Source of the DNA: Spongiactinospora sp. TRM90649
Lineage (GTDB): Bacteria > Actinomycetota > Actinomycetes > Streptosporangiales > Streptosporangiaceae
Assembly (NCBI RefSeq): GCF_029382225.1
Contig: NZ_JARLTC010000048.1
Location: 1-64,000 of the forward strand
DNA length: 64,000 nucleotides
Reading direction: 5' to 3'
The notes beneath the pieces are model-generated. The model ran no database searches and was not told the origin of the DNA. It saw nothing but the letters and a program-made list of their open reading frames with translations. Positions 17,723 through 25,891 of this stretch are shown here, piece by piece. The first letter of the stretch is position 1, and every line of letters starts with the position of its first letter. The translations under genes and the position numbers were made by a program.

Positions 17723-19201
17723 TTGCCAACGTCATCACCGAAGAGCGTCGTCGGCGTGCTCTCGTTCTGCGGAATCGCCGTCGCGCTCATGCAAACGCTG
17801 GTCGTCCCCCTCATCCCCGAACTCCCCCGCCTGCTCGACACCACGCCCGCGAGCGCGTCCTGGGTGATCACCGCGACCCTGCTGACCGCGGCGGTGTGCA
17901 ATCCGGTGAGCGGGCGCCTGGGCGACATGTACGGCAAGCGCCGGATGATGATCATCAGCCTGGTCATGATGATCGCCGGGTCGCTGATCTGCGCGTTGAG
18001 CAGTTCGCTGCCCGTGGTCGTGGCCGGCCGCGCCCTCCAGGGCTGTTCGATCGGCGTGATCCCGCTGGGCATCAGCATCATGCGCGACGTGCTGCCGCCC
18101 GCCCGGCTCGGCCCCTCGATGGCCCTGATGAGCGCCACCCTGGGCGCGGGGGCGGGCGTCGGGCTGCCGCTCTCCGCGTTCGTCGCCGAGCGCGCCGACT
18201 GGCACACCCTGTTCTGGATGGCCGCCGGGACGGGCGTGCTCAGCCTGATCCTGGTGCTCACGGTGGTGCGCGAGTCGCCGGTGCGCGCCCCCGGCCGGTT
18301 CGACTTCCCCGGCGCGGTGGGCCTCATCGCCGGGCTCCTCTGCCTGCTGCTGGCCGTCTCCAAGGGCGCCGACTGGGGCTGGGGCAGCCCGCTCACGCTC
18401 GGGCTGTTCGGCGGCGCCGTGGTGATCCTGCCGCTGTGGGCGTGGCTGGAGCTGCGGGTCCGCGCGCCGCTGGTGGACCTGCGCACCTCGGCCAGGCGGC
18501 CGGTGCTGCTCACCAACCTGGCCTCCCTGCTGGTGGGCTTCGCGATGTTCGCGATGTCGCTGGTCCTGCCGCAACTGCTGCAGGCGCCGACCTCCACCGG
18601 GTACGGCCTGGGCCTGTCCCTGCTGATGACCGGACTGTGCATGGCCCCCAGCGGGCTGGTCATGATGCTGCTCTCCCCCGTGTCGGCGCGCGTGGCCGCG
18701 CGCTGGGGCCCGAAGACCGCGCTGATCTCCGGCGCGGCCGTGCTCGGCGTGGGGTACGTCGTCGGAGTGGGGCTGATGGCGGCGCCCTGGCAGGTGGTCG
18801 TCACCACCACGATCGTCTCCTCTGGGCTCGGGCTGGCCTACTCCGCCATGCCCGCGCTGATCATGTCGTCCGTGCCGCCGACCGAGACCGCCGCGGCCAA
18901 CGGGCTGAACGCGCTGATGCGGGCGATCGGCACGGCGTCCTCCAGCGCGGTGATCAGTGTGCTGCTCTCGCAGATGACCATCACCACGGCGGCGGGGCCG
19001 CTGCCGTCGTTCGCCGGGCTGCGCACCGCGCTGCTGCTCGCCGCGGGGGCCGCCTTCGTGGGCGTGCTCATCGCGGTGTTCATTCCGCGCGGGACGCGCG
19101 AGAGAAGGTTCGAGAGGGACGAGCCCTTGCCTGTGCCGGTGCCCGCTCCCGTGGCTCCGGCGCCCGTGGACGCGCCGATCGGCGACCCCAAGGCCCGGTG
19201 A
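17723..19201 (+). CDS. MFS transporter, DHA2 (14-helix) drug-exporter type
   Basis: This is a proton-coupled major facilitator of about 492 residues. Hydrophobic helices run throughout. The loop motif GRLGDMYGKRRMM matches motif A of the family, and motif C appears as GAGAGVGLPLSAFV. Membrane-helix number and length fit the DHA2 multidrug efflux group. A long Pro/Val-rich cytoplasmic tail follows the last helix. The start is uncertain. An ATG at 17681 lies inside a palindrome and a possible promoter, whereas the in-frame TTG at 17723 has GGAAAGG 6 bases upstream, so I prefer the TTG. The substrate is unknown. Confidence 0.85.
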   Translation: MPTSSPKSVVGVLSFCGIAVALMQTLVVPLIPELPRLLDTTPASASWVITATLLTAAVCNPVSGRLGDMYGKRRMMIISLVMMIAGSLICALSSSLPVVVAGRALQGCSIGVIPLGISIMRDVLPPARLGPSMALMSATLGAGAGVGLPLSAFVAERADWHTLFWMAAGTGVLSLILVLTVVRESPVRAPGRFDFPGAVGLIAGLLCLLLAVSKGADWGWGSPLTLGLFGGAVVILPLWAWLELRVRAPLVDLRTSARRPVLLTNLASLLVGFAMFAMSLVLPQLLQAPTSTGYGLGLSLLMTGLCMAPSGLVMMLLSPVSARVAARWGPKTALISGAAVLGVGYVVGVGLMAAPWQVVVTTTIVSSGLGLAYSAMPALIMSSVPPTETAAANGLNALMRAIGTASSSAVISVLLSQMTITTAAGPLPSFAGLRTALLLAAGAAFVGVLIAVFIPRGTRERRFERDEPLPVPVPAPVAPAPVDAPIGDPKAR

Positions 19202-19275
19202 GGATCCGCTAGGCAGTCCGGACGGCACGGCCCCGCCGCGCGACCGCGGCATCGCGGCGGCGGGCCGTCGCCGCG

Positions 19276-19353
19276 TCAGCGAGCCGTGGGCCGCTTACCG
19301 TGATTGGCCTTCTTCTTCTTCCGTGCCCGGCTCTTGCGCGCGCGTCGTGCCAT
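19276..19353 (-). CDS. 50S ribosomal protein bL37 (25 residues)
   Basis: The product MARRARKSRARKKKKANHGK, ending RPTAR, is a 25-residue extremely basic peptide. The terminal ANHGKRP block matches bL37, the tiny large-subunit protein seen in mycobacterial ribosome structures and conserved across Actinobacteria. A longer frame from 19470 exists, but the upstream part is not conserved-looking, and AAGGG/GGAGG elements lie ahead of the 19353 ATG. It sits alone between the MFS gene and the deoR-galT pair. Confidence 0.8.
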   Translation of the reverse strand: MARRARKSRARKKKKANHGKRPTAR

Positions 19354-19520
19354 GTGCGACACCGCCCTTCCTCCGGTTCCGGTACGTGGTCCAGACTCTC
19401 CCCGGTTCGCCTTCCGTTCAAGACCCAGATCCGGCATGTTTCCCCGGCCACCATCAGATTCCAACAGCACGTGTCGGTTTCCGTGTCATAATTTGGTGGA
19501 ATCTGTTTGAAGGAGTGGTG

Positions 19521-20327
19521 ATGCTCGCCCAGCAGCGTCGTCAGGCGATCCTTGAGCGGGTGCGCGCGAGCGGCGGCGTCCGCGTCGCCGACCTGGTGCG
19601 CGAGCTCGGCGTCTCCGACATGACGATCCGCCGCGACCTTGAGGTCCTGGCCGAGCGCGGGCTCGTGGCCAAGGTGCACGGCGGAGCCACCGCGACCGGT
19701 CCCGGGTCCACCGAGGAGCCGGGGTTCGCCGCCAAGTCGGTCCGCCAGCAATTGGAGAAGGACGCGATCGCACGCGAGGCCGCCCGCCTGGTACGGCCGG
19801 GCACCGCCGTCGCGCTGTCGGCGGGCACCACCATCTGGACCCTCGCCCGCCACCTGGTCGAGATCGCCGACCTGACGGTCATCACCAACTCGATCCGGGT
19901 CGCCGATGTGTTCCACCGCGCGCCGCGCGCCGACCGCACGGTGGTGCTGACCGGCGGGGTGCGCACCCCCTCCGACGCGCTGGTCGGCCCGGTGGCGGTG
20001 GCGGCGATCCGCCGGCTGCACGTGGACACGCTGTTCCTGGGCGTCCACGGGATGAGCGTGCGGGCCGGGTTCACCACGCCCAACCTGCTGGAGGCCGAGA
20101 CCGACCGTGAGCTGATCGCCTGCGCGCGCCGGCTGGTCGTGCCCGCCGACCACACCAAGTGGGGGCTGGTGGGCATCAGCACCATCGCGGAGCTGTCCGA
20201 GGCGCACGTGGTGGTCACCGACGACGGCCTGTGCCGTCAGGCCAGAGACGAGCTGGCCGCCGCCGCGGGCGAGCTGATCGTCGCCGGGAGCGACGGCCGG
20301 GCGGCCGGCTCCGGAGACGGCCCGTGA
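19521..20327 (+). CDS. DeoR/GlpR-family transcriptional regulator
   Basis: This 268-residue sugar-responsive repressor begins with the DeoR winged helix (QQRRQAILERVRASGGVRVADL and VSDMTIRRDLEVLAERGLV). The DeoR C-terminal sensor follows, with LSAGTTIWTLARHL, LTGGVR and VPADHTKWG, the last being the phosphosugar-binding loop. The ATG at 19521 has AAGGAG 7 bases upstream. Its stop overlaps the galT start (GTGA), so it probably controls galactose use in cis with a galactose-derived sugar phosphate as inducer; that ligand is inference. A CATAAT box lies about 30 bases upstream of the start. Confidence 0.93.
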   Translation: MLAQQRRQAILERVRASGGVRVADLVRELGVSDMTIRRDLEVLAERGLVAKVHGGATATGPGSTEEPGFAAKSVRQQLEKDAIAREAARLVRPGTAVALSAGTTIWTLARHLVEIADLTVITNSIRVADVFHRAPRADRTVVLTGGVRTPSDALVGPVAVAAIRRLHVDTLFLGVHGMSVRAGFTTPNLLEAETDRELIACARRLVVPADHTKWGLVGISTIAELSEAHVVVTDDGLCRQARDELAAAAGELIVAGSDGRAAGSGDGP

Positions 20328-21403
20328 AACGCACGGTCACGCGGCTGGCCGACGGCCGCGAGCTGATCTACTTCGACCGCCGCGACGACGCCGACCGGTC
20401 CGCGCCCGACCTGCGCGACCTGCCGCCCCGCCCGCCCGCCTCCGAGCTGCGCCGCGACCCGCTCACCGGCGACTGGGTCGCCATCGCGGGCCACCGGCAG
20501 AACCGCACCTTCCATCCGGCGGCCGACGCGTGCCCGCTGTGCCCGTCCACCCCCGGCAGGCCCACCGAGATCCCGTCCGCCGACTACGACGTGGTGGTCT
20601 TCGAGAACCGCTTCCCGTCCTTCTCCGCCACGCCCGGCGACCTCGCGCAGGCGGGCGGGCTCAGCGAGGTGCGTCCGGGGATCGGGCGGTGTGAGGTGGT
20701 CTGCTTCACCTCCGACCACGAGGCGTCCTTCGCCGACCTCTCCCCCGGCCGGGCCGCGCTGGTCATGGAGGCATGGGCCGACCGTACGGCCGAGCTGTCC
20801 GCGCTGCCCGGCGTGGAGCAGGTCTTCTGCTTCGAGAACCGGGGCCGGGAGATCGGCATCACGCTCGGGCATCCGCACGGGCAGATCTACGCCTATCCCT
20901 ACGTGACGCCGCGTACCCTCCGGACGCTCGCGATGGCCGCGAGCCACGCCGAGCGCACCGGGCGGGATCTGTTCGCCGACGTGCTGGCGGCCGAGCGGGA
21001 GGCCGGGGTGCGGGTGGTGGCGGCGAACGACCACTGGACCGCGTTCGTGCCCGCGGCGGCGCGCTGGCCGTTCGAGGTGCACATCTACCCGCACCGGCGG
21101 GTGCCCGACCTGTGCGGGCTCGACGCCGCCGAGCGGGCGTCCTTCGGCCCCCTCTACACAGGCGTTCTGCGCAGGCTGGACGGGCTGTTCGGGGTGGCGA
21201 TGCCGTACGTCGCGGCCTGGCACCAAGCGCCCATTTCGACGGACCGGAAACTTTCGTACGCCCACATGGAACTGTTCGGTGTCCGGCGAGCGTCGAACAG
21301 GCTAAAGCACCTGGCTGGGTCCGAGTCGGCGATGGGCGCGTTCGTCAACGACGTCCGTCCCGAGGACGCCGCCGATCTCTTGCGCAGAGTGGTCACGACC
21401 TGA
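20324..21403 (+). CDS. galT: galactose-1-phosphate uridylyltransferase
   Basis: This is the second Leloir pathway enzyme, which exchanges UMP between UDP-glucose and galactose-1-phosphate. The HIT-like signature GHPHGQ places the nucleophile at His185, within the HPH triplet 183-185. A zinc-binding CPLC pair is near the N-terminus, and the C-terminal half has VHIYPHRR and the WHQAP region. The product is 359 residues. The GTG start overlaps the deoR stop. Neither galK nor galE follows, unlike the deoR-galT-galE-galK order in many actinomycetes, so the rest of the pathway must be elsewhere. Confidence 0.95.
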   Translation: MKRTVTRLADGRELIYFDRRDDADRSAPDLRDLPPRPPASELRRDPLTGDWVAIAGHRQNRTFHPAADACPLCPSTPGRPTEIPSADYDVVVFENRFPSFSATPGDLAQAGGLSEVRPGIGRCEVVCFTSDHEASFADLSPGRAALVMEAWADRTAELSALPGVEQVFCFENRGREIGITLGHPHGQIYAYPYVTPRTLRTLAMAASHAERTGRDLFADVLAAEREAGVRVVAANDHWTAFVPAAARWPFEVHIYPHRRVPDLCGLDAAERASFGPLYTGVLRRLDGLFGVAMPYVAAWHQAPISTDRKLSYAHMELFGVRRASNRLKHLAGSESAMGAFVNDVRPEDAADLLRRVVTT

Positions 21404-21483
21404 TCACTAATTGGTACCAACTTGATGTCGCATTACCCCCCGTTTACCACTACTATCCACTCGCATCGGTTGTCATAGTCGAA

Positions 21484-21608
21484 CCGCCTAATTCCGGGCA
21501 GCCCCCGCCCGGAAACCGGGGACCCGAGCACCTGGGGTGAATCCGCGGCGGCCCCCCGCCTCGGTAGGGCACCTCCAGCCCGAACCCGTCAGCTAACCCG
21601 GTAGGCGT
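21484..21608 (+). ncRNA. cyclic di-AMP riboswitch (ydaO-yuaA type)
   Basis: The 5' leader of the secreted peptidase gene has the ydaO-class elements in order. CGCCTA (21485-21490) pairs with TAGGCG (21602-21607) as the closing stem. Between them are AACCGGGGACCC, TGGGGTGAATC, TAGGGCACCT and the signature CCCGAACCCGTCAGCTAACC. In actinomycetes this aptamer typically precedes cell-wall hydrolase genes and reduces expression when c-di-AMP is bound. The peptidase ribosome site begins only about 3 bases after the closing stem. Confidence 0.9.
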
Positions 21609-21624
21609 CAGGAGAGGAGTGCGC

Positions 21625-22605
21625 GTGGTGGCTTCGTCCCCCACGTTTCGTCGCCATGCCATCGCAGCCGCCTGTGCGCTGGCCACCGCCGGAGCGGTCG
21701 TCCTGTTTCCCGCAGGCATCGCCGCCGCGGCGCCGAAACCGAGCAAGTCAGAACTGAAGTCCCAACTGGCCAAGCTGAACAAGCAGGTCGACGGGCTGAT
21801 CGAGCAGTACAACGCCAAGCGCGTGGAACTGGCCGACGCCAAGAAGGCCGAGGCGAAGGCCAAGGAGAAGCTGAGCACGGCCGAGGGCGCCTACCGCCAG
21901 GCCGAGGACCGCATCGGCGAGATCGCCGGGATGCGATATCAGGGCAGCGACGTGAGCCTCCCGACGCTGATGTTCGGCAAGAGCATCGGCGGGGCGGCCC
22001 TGCTGGAGCAGATGGCCGCCGAGGAGACCGCCTATCTGCAGGGCTACGCCGTCGCGCGCGACACCAAGAAGAAGGCCGCGGACGAGGCGGCGGAGCTCAC
22101 CACCCGCATCCGGGATCAGGCCGAGGACGTCGAACGCCGCCGCGAGGAGGCCGGCGAGCTGATCAAGGAGATCGAGAAGCGGCTCGACAAGCTCATCGAG
22201 GCCGGCTCGGGCAAGCGGGCGGACGGCACCTGGGCCCCCCAGTTGCCCGCCGGCAGCGACAACATCACCCCACGCACCCGCCAGATGCGCGCGGAGCTCA
22301 AGGAACGGTTCACCCTGACCTTCCCCGTGGGCTGCTATCGCTCGGGAGGGGGCGGAGAGCACCCTCTCGGCCGGGCGTGCGACTTCATGCTCAGTTCGGG
22401 CGGCTCCATGCCGTCGGCCCCGCAGAAGGCACTCGGCGACGCGATGGCGCTGTGGGCGATCAACAACGGCGGCAAGCTCGGCGTCAAGTACGTCATCTGG
22501 CGGCAGCGGATCTACACGATCGGCGGCTCCGGCTGGCGCTCGATGTCGGACCGGGGAAGCGTCACCCAGAACCACTACGACCACGTGCACATCTCAATGC
22601 ACTAG
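21625..22605 (+). CDS. secreted coiled-coil protein with LAS/M15-like peptidase domain
   Basis: An N-terminal signal peptide (RRH, a hydrophobic core AIAAACALATAGAVVLF, cleavage near AAAAP) precedes a long Lys/Glu/Ala coiled coil (about 40-195). A compact C-terminal domain (about 215-326) shows HPLGRACD near its start and DHVHISMH at the very end, the zinc-ligand spacing of LAS/M15 metallopeptidases. The domain resembles the ARB-07466/VldE-like C-terminal family. Expression is probably under the c-di-AMP riboswitch upstream. The start could be GTG 21619, 21625 or 21628; the spacing from GGAGAGG favours the last two. A cell-wall remodelling role is likely but unproven. Confidence 0.85.
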   Translation: MVASSPTFRRHAIAAACALATAGAVVLFPAGIAAAAPKPSKSELKSQLAKLNKQVDGLIEQYNAKRVELADAKKAEAKAKEKLSTAEGAYRQAEDRIGEIAGMRYQGSDVSLPTLMFGKSIGGAALLEQMAAEETAYLQGYAVARDTKKKAADEAAELTTRIRDQAEDVERRREEAGELIKEIEKRLDKLIEAGSGKRADGTWAPQLPAGSDNITPRTRQMRAELKERFTLTFPVGCYRSGGGGEHPLGRACDFMLSSGGSMPSAPQKALGDAMALWAINNGGKLGVKYVIWRQRIYTIGGSGWRSMSDRGSVTQNHYDHVHISMH

Positions 22606-22625
22606 GACGGCGTGAGGTGGCGGGG

Positions 22626-23138
22626 TCAGCCCTCCAGGGCCTCGGCGATGACCTCGTCGAGCCGGGCGAGGTCGGCGGGGCTGGCCACCGACGCCTCGGC
22701 CAGGCGGGTGATCAGCCGGGCGAACGTCTCACGGTCGTCCTGGCTCCAGTCGGCCATGAGGCTGTCGAGGTAGCCCCGGCGATGGCGGGTGACGGCGTCG
22801 AGCACGCGCCTGCCCGCCTCGCTCGGCACCAGGCGGACCCTGCGGGCGTCGACGTTGGAGGCGGCCCGCTCGACGAAGCCGGCCGCGATCGCGTCGTTGA
22901 CGAGCCTGCTCGCGGTCGAGGGATCGACGTCCATGTGCTCGGCGACCCCCCCGACGGTCACCTCGGAGCACTCCCGTTCGAGCCGGGAGACCGCGCCGAC
23001 GACCATGACGTTGGACATCTGGATGGGCCGCGCCGGATCACCGACCTTGCGCGGGCGCAGCGGCCTGGCCCACATCCGGCGCAGCCGGAAGAGGGCGACG
23101 TCGATCGCGGTTCCGGTCGTTGCCTGCTGCACTTCCAC
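22626..23138 (-). CDS. MarR-family transcriptional regulator
   Basis: This 170-residue winged-helix repressor carries the MarR core VGGVAEHMDVDPSTASRLVNDAIAAGFVER, followed by the wing DARRVRLVPSEAGRRVLDAV and C-terminal dimerisation helices. GTG start at 23138. A 23-bp perfect palindrome just upstream overlaps its probable promoter, indicating autoregulation. The neighbours are a secreted peptidase (convergent) and the site-2 protease gene (upstream, same strand). No obvious efflux pump or enzyme target is divergent from it, so the regulon may be distant. Confidence 0.9.
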   Translation of the reverse strand: MEVQQATTGTAIDVALFRLRRMWARPLRPRKVGDPARPIQMSNVMVVGAVSRLERECSEVTVGGVAEHMDVDPSTASRLVNDAIAAGFVERAASNVDARRVRLVPSEAGRRVLDAVTRHRRGYLDSLMADWSQDDRETFARLITRLAEASVASPADLARLDEVIAEALEG

Positions 23139-23157
23139 AGTCCCAGATTACCACTGA

Positions 23158-23180
23158 GTTATATGTAGACTACATATAAC
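23158..23180. promoter_or_regulatory. perfect palindromic operator upstream of marR
   Basis: Arms GTTATATGTAG and CTACATATAAC flank a single A, and 23 bases read as a perfect inverted repeat. The site lies 20 bases upstream of the marR start and is strongly AT-rich. It spans nearly the whole gap before the upstream protease stop. Confidence 0.8.
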
Positions 23181-23181
23181 G

Positions 23182-24492
23182 TCATCCCGACAGGCGGATC
23201 GGATTCACCAGGTCGGCGTACGCCAGCAGCCCGGCCATCACGATCATCACCATCGCCACGCCGTACGTTAGCGGCAGCAGCTTGGCGATGTCCACGTAGC
23301 CGGGGGTGGGTCGCCGGAACAGCCTGGCGAAACCGCGCTTGACGCCCTCCCAGAGGGCGCCGACGATGTGCCCGCCGTCCAGTGGGAGCAGCGGCAACAG
23401 GTTGAACATGCCGATCGCCAGGTTGAAACCGGCCAGCAGGTTCACGAAGAACACGATCTTGTCGCGCACCGGCGCGTCGGAGGCGACGATCTCACCGCCG
23501 ATCCTGCCCGCGCCCACGATGCCGATCGGGCCGTTCGGGTCGCGCTTCTCGCCGGAGAACGCGGCGTCCCAGACGCCCACCATCTTCTCCGGCAGCCGGA
23601 CCAGCGAGGCCGCGGTGGCCCGGGTGACGTCGACCATATGCGCGCCGACCGCGCCGATGCCCTGCGGCTCCATGGTGACCACCGGGGTCACGCCCAGATA
23701 GCCGACGCCCTTGTCGATCTTGTTGGGGTCGTCGAGGCTCTGCCGGTCCTGCGGGATCAGCTCGGCGTTCAGCGCGAGCGGACGGCCGTCGCGCTCGATG
23801 CCGATGGCCACCTGCCCGCCCCCCGCCGCGCGGATGGCCCGCGACGCGGCGTCCCAGTCGGCGACCTGCTTGCCGTCCACCGAGAGGATCTTGTCGCCGG
23901 GCCGCAGCCCGGCCTTGGCCGCCGGGCTGGCCTGGTCGCCGGGACCGCAGGCGCTGTTCCGCTGGAACTCCGCGGCCGTCTTCACACACGCGGGAACGGT
24001 GTTCACCACCGTGTGGTAGGTCGCCACGCCGAAGCCCATCAGCAGCACCGCGTACAGCAGGAAGGCCAGCACGAAGTTCATCGCCGGCCCGCCGGTCATG
24101 ATGATCGCCTTCTGCCACCACGCCTTGCGGTAGAAGACCCGCTTCTCGTCGCCGGGACGGATCTCCTCCAGCGACGCCTCCCGCGCGCTGTCCACGAGCC
24201 CCTGGAACATGCCCGTGGTGGTGCCGCGCAGGGTGTTCGGGTCGTCGTTCGGGCGCGGCGGGAGCATGCCGATCATGCGGACGTAGCCGCCCATCGGGAT
24301 CCACTTGATGCCGTACTCGGTCTCACCCTTGCGCCGCGACCACATGGTGGCGCCGAAGCCCACCATGTACTGCGGCACCCGCACGCCGAAGCGCTTCGCG
24401 GGCACCAGGTGCCCGATCTCGTGCAGGGCGATGGAGACCATCAGTCCGACGAGGAAGATGAGGATTCCGGCGATGTTCAGCCAGAGCTCCAT
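23182..24492 (-). CDS. rseP: site-2 metalloprotease (M50, RseP/Rip1 type)
   Basis: This intramembrane zinc protease cleaves transmembrane anti-sigma factors and related substrates. Features are HEIGH at 24-28 in the first helix, a PDZ domain centred on GLRPGDKILSVDGKQV, and the C-terminal NLLPLLPLDGGHI element with the third zinc ligand. An N-terminal extension starting at 24543 is unlikely; the ATG at 24492 begins directly at the first helix. In most actinobacteria rseP lies between dxr and ispG. Neither isoprenoid gene flanks it here, and a marR gene follows instead, so the usual operon has been broken or this is a second paralogue. Confidence 0.92.
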   Translation of the reverse strand: MELWLNIAGILIFLVGLMVSIALHEIGHLVPAKRFGVRVPQYMVGFGATMWSRRKGETEYGIKWIPMGGYVRMIGMLPPRPNDDPNTLRGTTTGMFQGLVDSAREASLEEIRPGDEKRVFYRKAWWQKAIIMTGGPAMNFVLAFLLYAVLLMGFGVATYHTVVNTVPACVKTAAEFQRNSACGPGDQASPAAKAGLRPGDKILSVDGKQVADWDAASRAIRAAGGGQVAIGIERDGRPLALNAELIPQDRQSLDDPNKIDKGVGYLGVTPVVTMEPQGIGAVGAHMVDVTRATAASLVRLPEKMVGVWDAAFSGEKRDPNGPIGIVGAGRIGGEIVASDAPVRDKIVFFVNLLAGFNLAIGMFNLLPLLPLDGGHIVGALWEGVKRGFARLFRRPTPGYVDIAKLLPLTYGVAMVMIVMAGLLAYADLVNPIRLSG

Positions 24493-24588
24493 GAAACCCC
24501 CGGTGCCGCGAGCGATATTCGGTATGAGACGAGTGCCCTCCACAGGCTAGCCCAATCCTGAGCGGACCAGCCCGGTTCGTACCAAGCG

Positions 24589-25704
24589 TCACGGCCGCCA
24601 GATGAGGACCAGCGCGCAGTCGTCGTTGTGACCTGAGGACATCGCGTTGACCAAGGCGCGCGCCCCCTCCCGGTATCCCGTGGCCAGCAGCCGCTCGGCC
24701 TCGCCCAGCAGCCGGTCGAGCCCGGCGTCGATGTCGCGGCCCGGCTGCTCGATGAGACCATCGGTGTAGAGGAGCAGGGCGTCGCCCTTGCGCAGCACCC
24801 CGCTGTCGGCCTCGCAGTGCAGGTCGGGCACCACGCCGAGGACCACGCCCTTGGCGCCCGCGACCTTCCAGGCCCCGGTGCCGGCCTCGAACTTGACCAC
24901 CGGCGGGTGCCCGGCGGAGGTGATCACGTACGCGCCCGTGGAGAGGTCGAGCCGCAGGTGCACGGCGGTGACGAAACCCTCACCCTCGCGCTGACGGTGC
25001 AGATAGGTGTTGCACGCGGGCAGGAACTCCGGCACCGAGCCGAGCAGCCCGCCGAACGCCCCCGACAGCAGCAGCGCCCGGGTGCCCGCGTCGACCCCCT
25101 TGCCGGAGACGTCCACCAGGGACAGCTCCAGCCGGTCGGCCTCGCGCATGGACACCACGAAGTCGCCGCCGAAGGACGACCCGCCGGCCTGCTTGAGCAC
25201 CACCTTGGCGCCCCAGTCGCGCGGCAGCGCGGGCAGCTCGCTCTGGCTCTTCAGCCGGTCGCGCAGTTCGAGCAGCATCGCGTCGCCGCGCAGCCCCTGC
25301 ACGCCGAGCTTGCCCCGGGTGCGGGACATCATCGCGGCCAGCGCCGTGGTGCACACCATCGTGACCAGCAGGCCGAAGCCGACGTGCCCCTGCCCGCGGA
25401 CCAACGCGACGTAGCCGAGCGCGACCACGACGGCGCCGATGAGGACGGCGAGGCTGCGCAGCCGTAACTGCAGGCCCCCGACCAGGGTGATCAGGATGAG
25501 CAGTGCGGGAGAGAACCACTCCGCGGACACGCGCGCGGCCAAGCCGCCGATCACCAGCGCGAGCACGCTCAGGCTGATGAGCAGGTTGCGGTCACGGGCC
25601 AGGGGCCCGCGGCGTACGAAACGTACGATGCGTACCAGAAACGGCACGCGGACCAGGATCGCGCGGAGCCGGGGAGGGATCAGCGGCGCCGGACGGGAAC
25701 TCAT
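24589..25704 (-). CDS. membrane-bound SpoIIE-type PP2C phosphatase
   Basis: The N-terminal third holds several hydrophobic helices (about residues 35-125: LLISLSVLALVIGGL, ALLILITLVGG, LLVTMVCTTALAA). The cytoplasmic phosphatase domain follows (about 150-371), with GGSSFGGDFV, DVSGKGVDAG, LLYTDGLIEQ and HNDDCALVLI, the acidic metal sites of SpoIIE/RsbU enzymes. The ATG at 25704 (SSRPAPLIPP) was chosen, because the open frame extends far upstream without homology or a ribosome site. It probably dephosphorylates an anti-anti-sigma factor in response to an envelope cue. No partner gene is adjacent. Confidence 0.9.
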   Translation of the reverse strand: MSSRPAPLIPPRLRAILVRVPFLVRIVRFVRRGPLARDRNLLISLSVLALVIGGLAARVSAEWFSPALLILITLVGGLQLRLRSLAVLIGAVVVALGYVALVRGQGHVGFGLLVTMVCTTALAAMMSRTRGKLGVQGLRGDAMLLELRDRLKSQSELPALPRDWGAKVVLKQAGGSSFGGDFVVSMREADRLELSLVDVSGKGVDAGTRALLLSGAFGGLLGSVPEFLPACNTYLHRQREGEGFVTAVHLRLDLSTGAYVITSAGHPPVVKFEAGTGAWKVAGAKGVVLGVVPDLHCEADSGVLRKGDALLLYTDGLIEQPGRDIDAGLDRLLGEAERLLATGYREGARALVNAMSSGHNDDCALVLIWRP

Positions 25705-25891
25705 GATGCGCTCGACTGTATCGGGCGCGGCCCCTCTTGGGCAGCCCACTTGACCAAGACCTTGATCATTGAACCTTTTTCGACCGAGACGTTCCCCCAG
25801 GTAGGAAGTGGTGCGCGAGCGCGGGATCCCCGGCGTGGGCGGGGATCCCCGGCACGCGACGGTGACGGACCCCTGTGATACAAGGTCGAAC

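Noticed and set aside
19354..19470. Longer start for the bL37 gene at 19470
   Set aside because: The extra 39 residues are not conserved-looking, whereas the ATG at 19353 begins directly at the family start.
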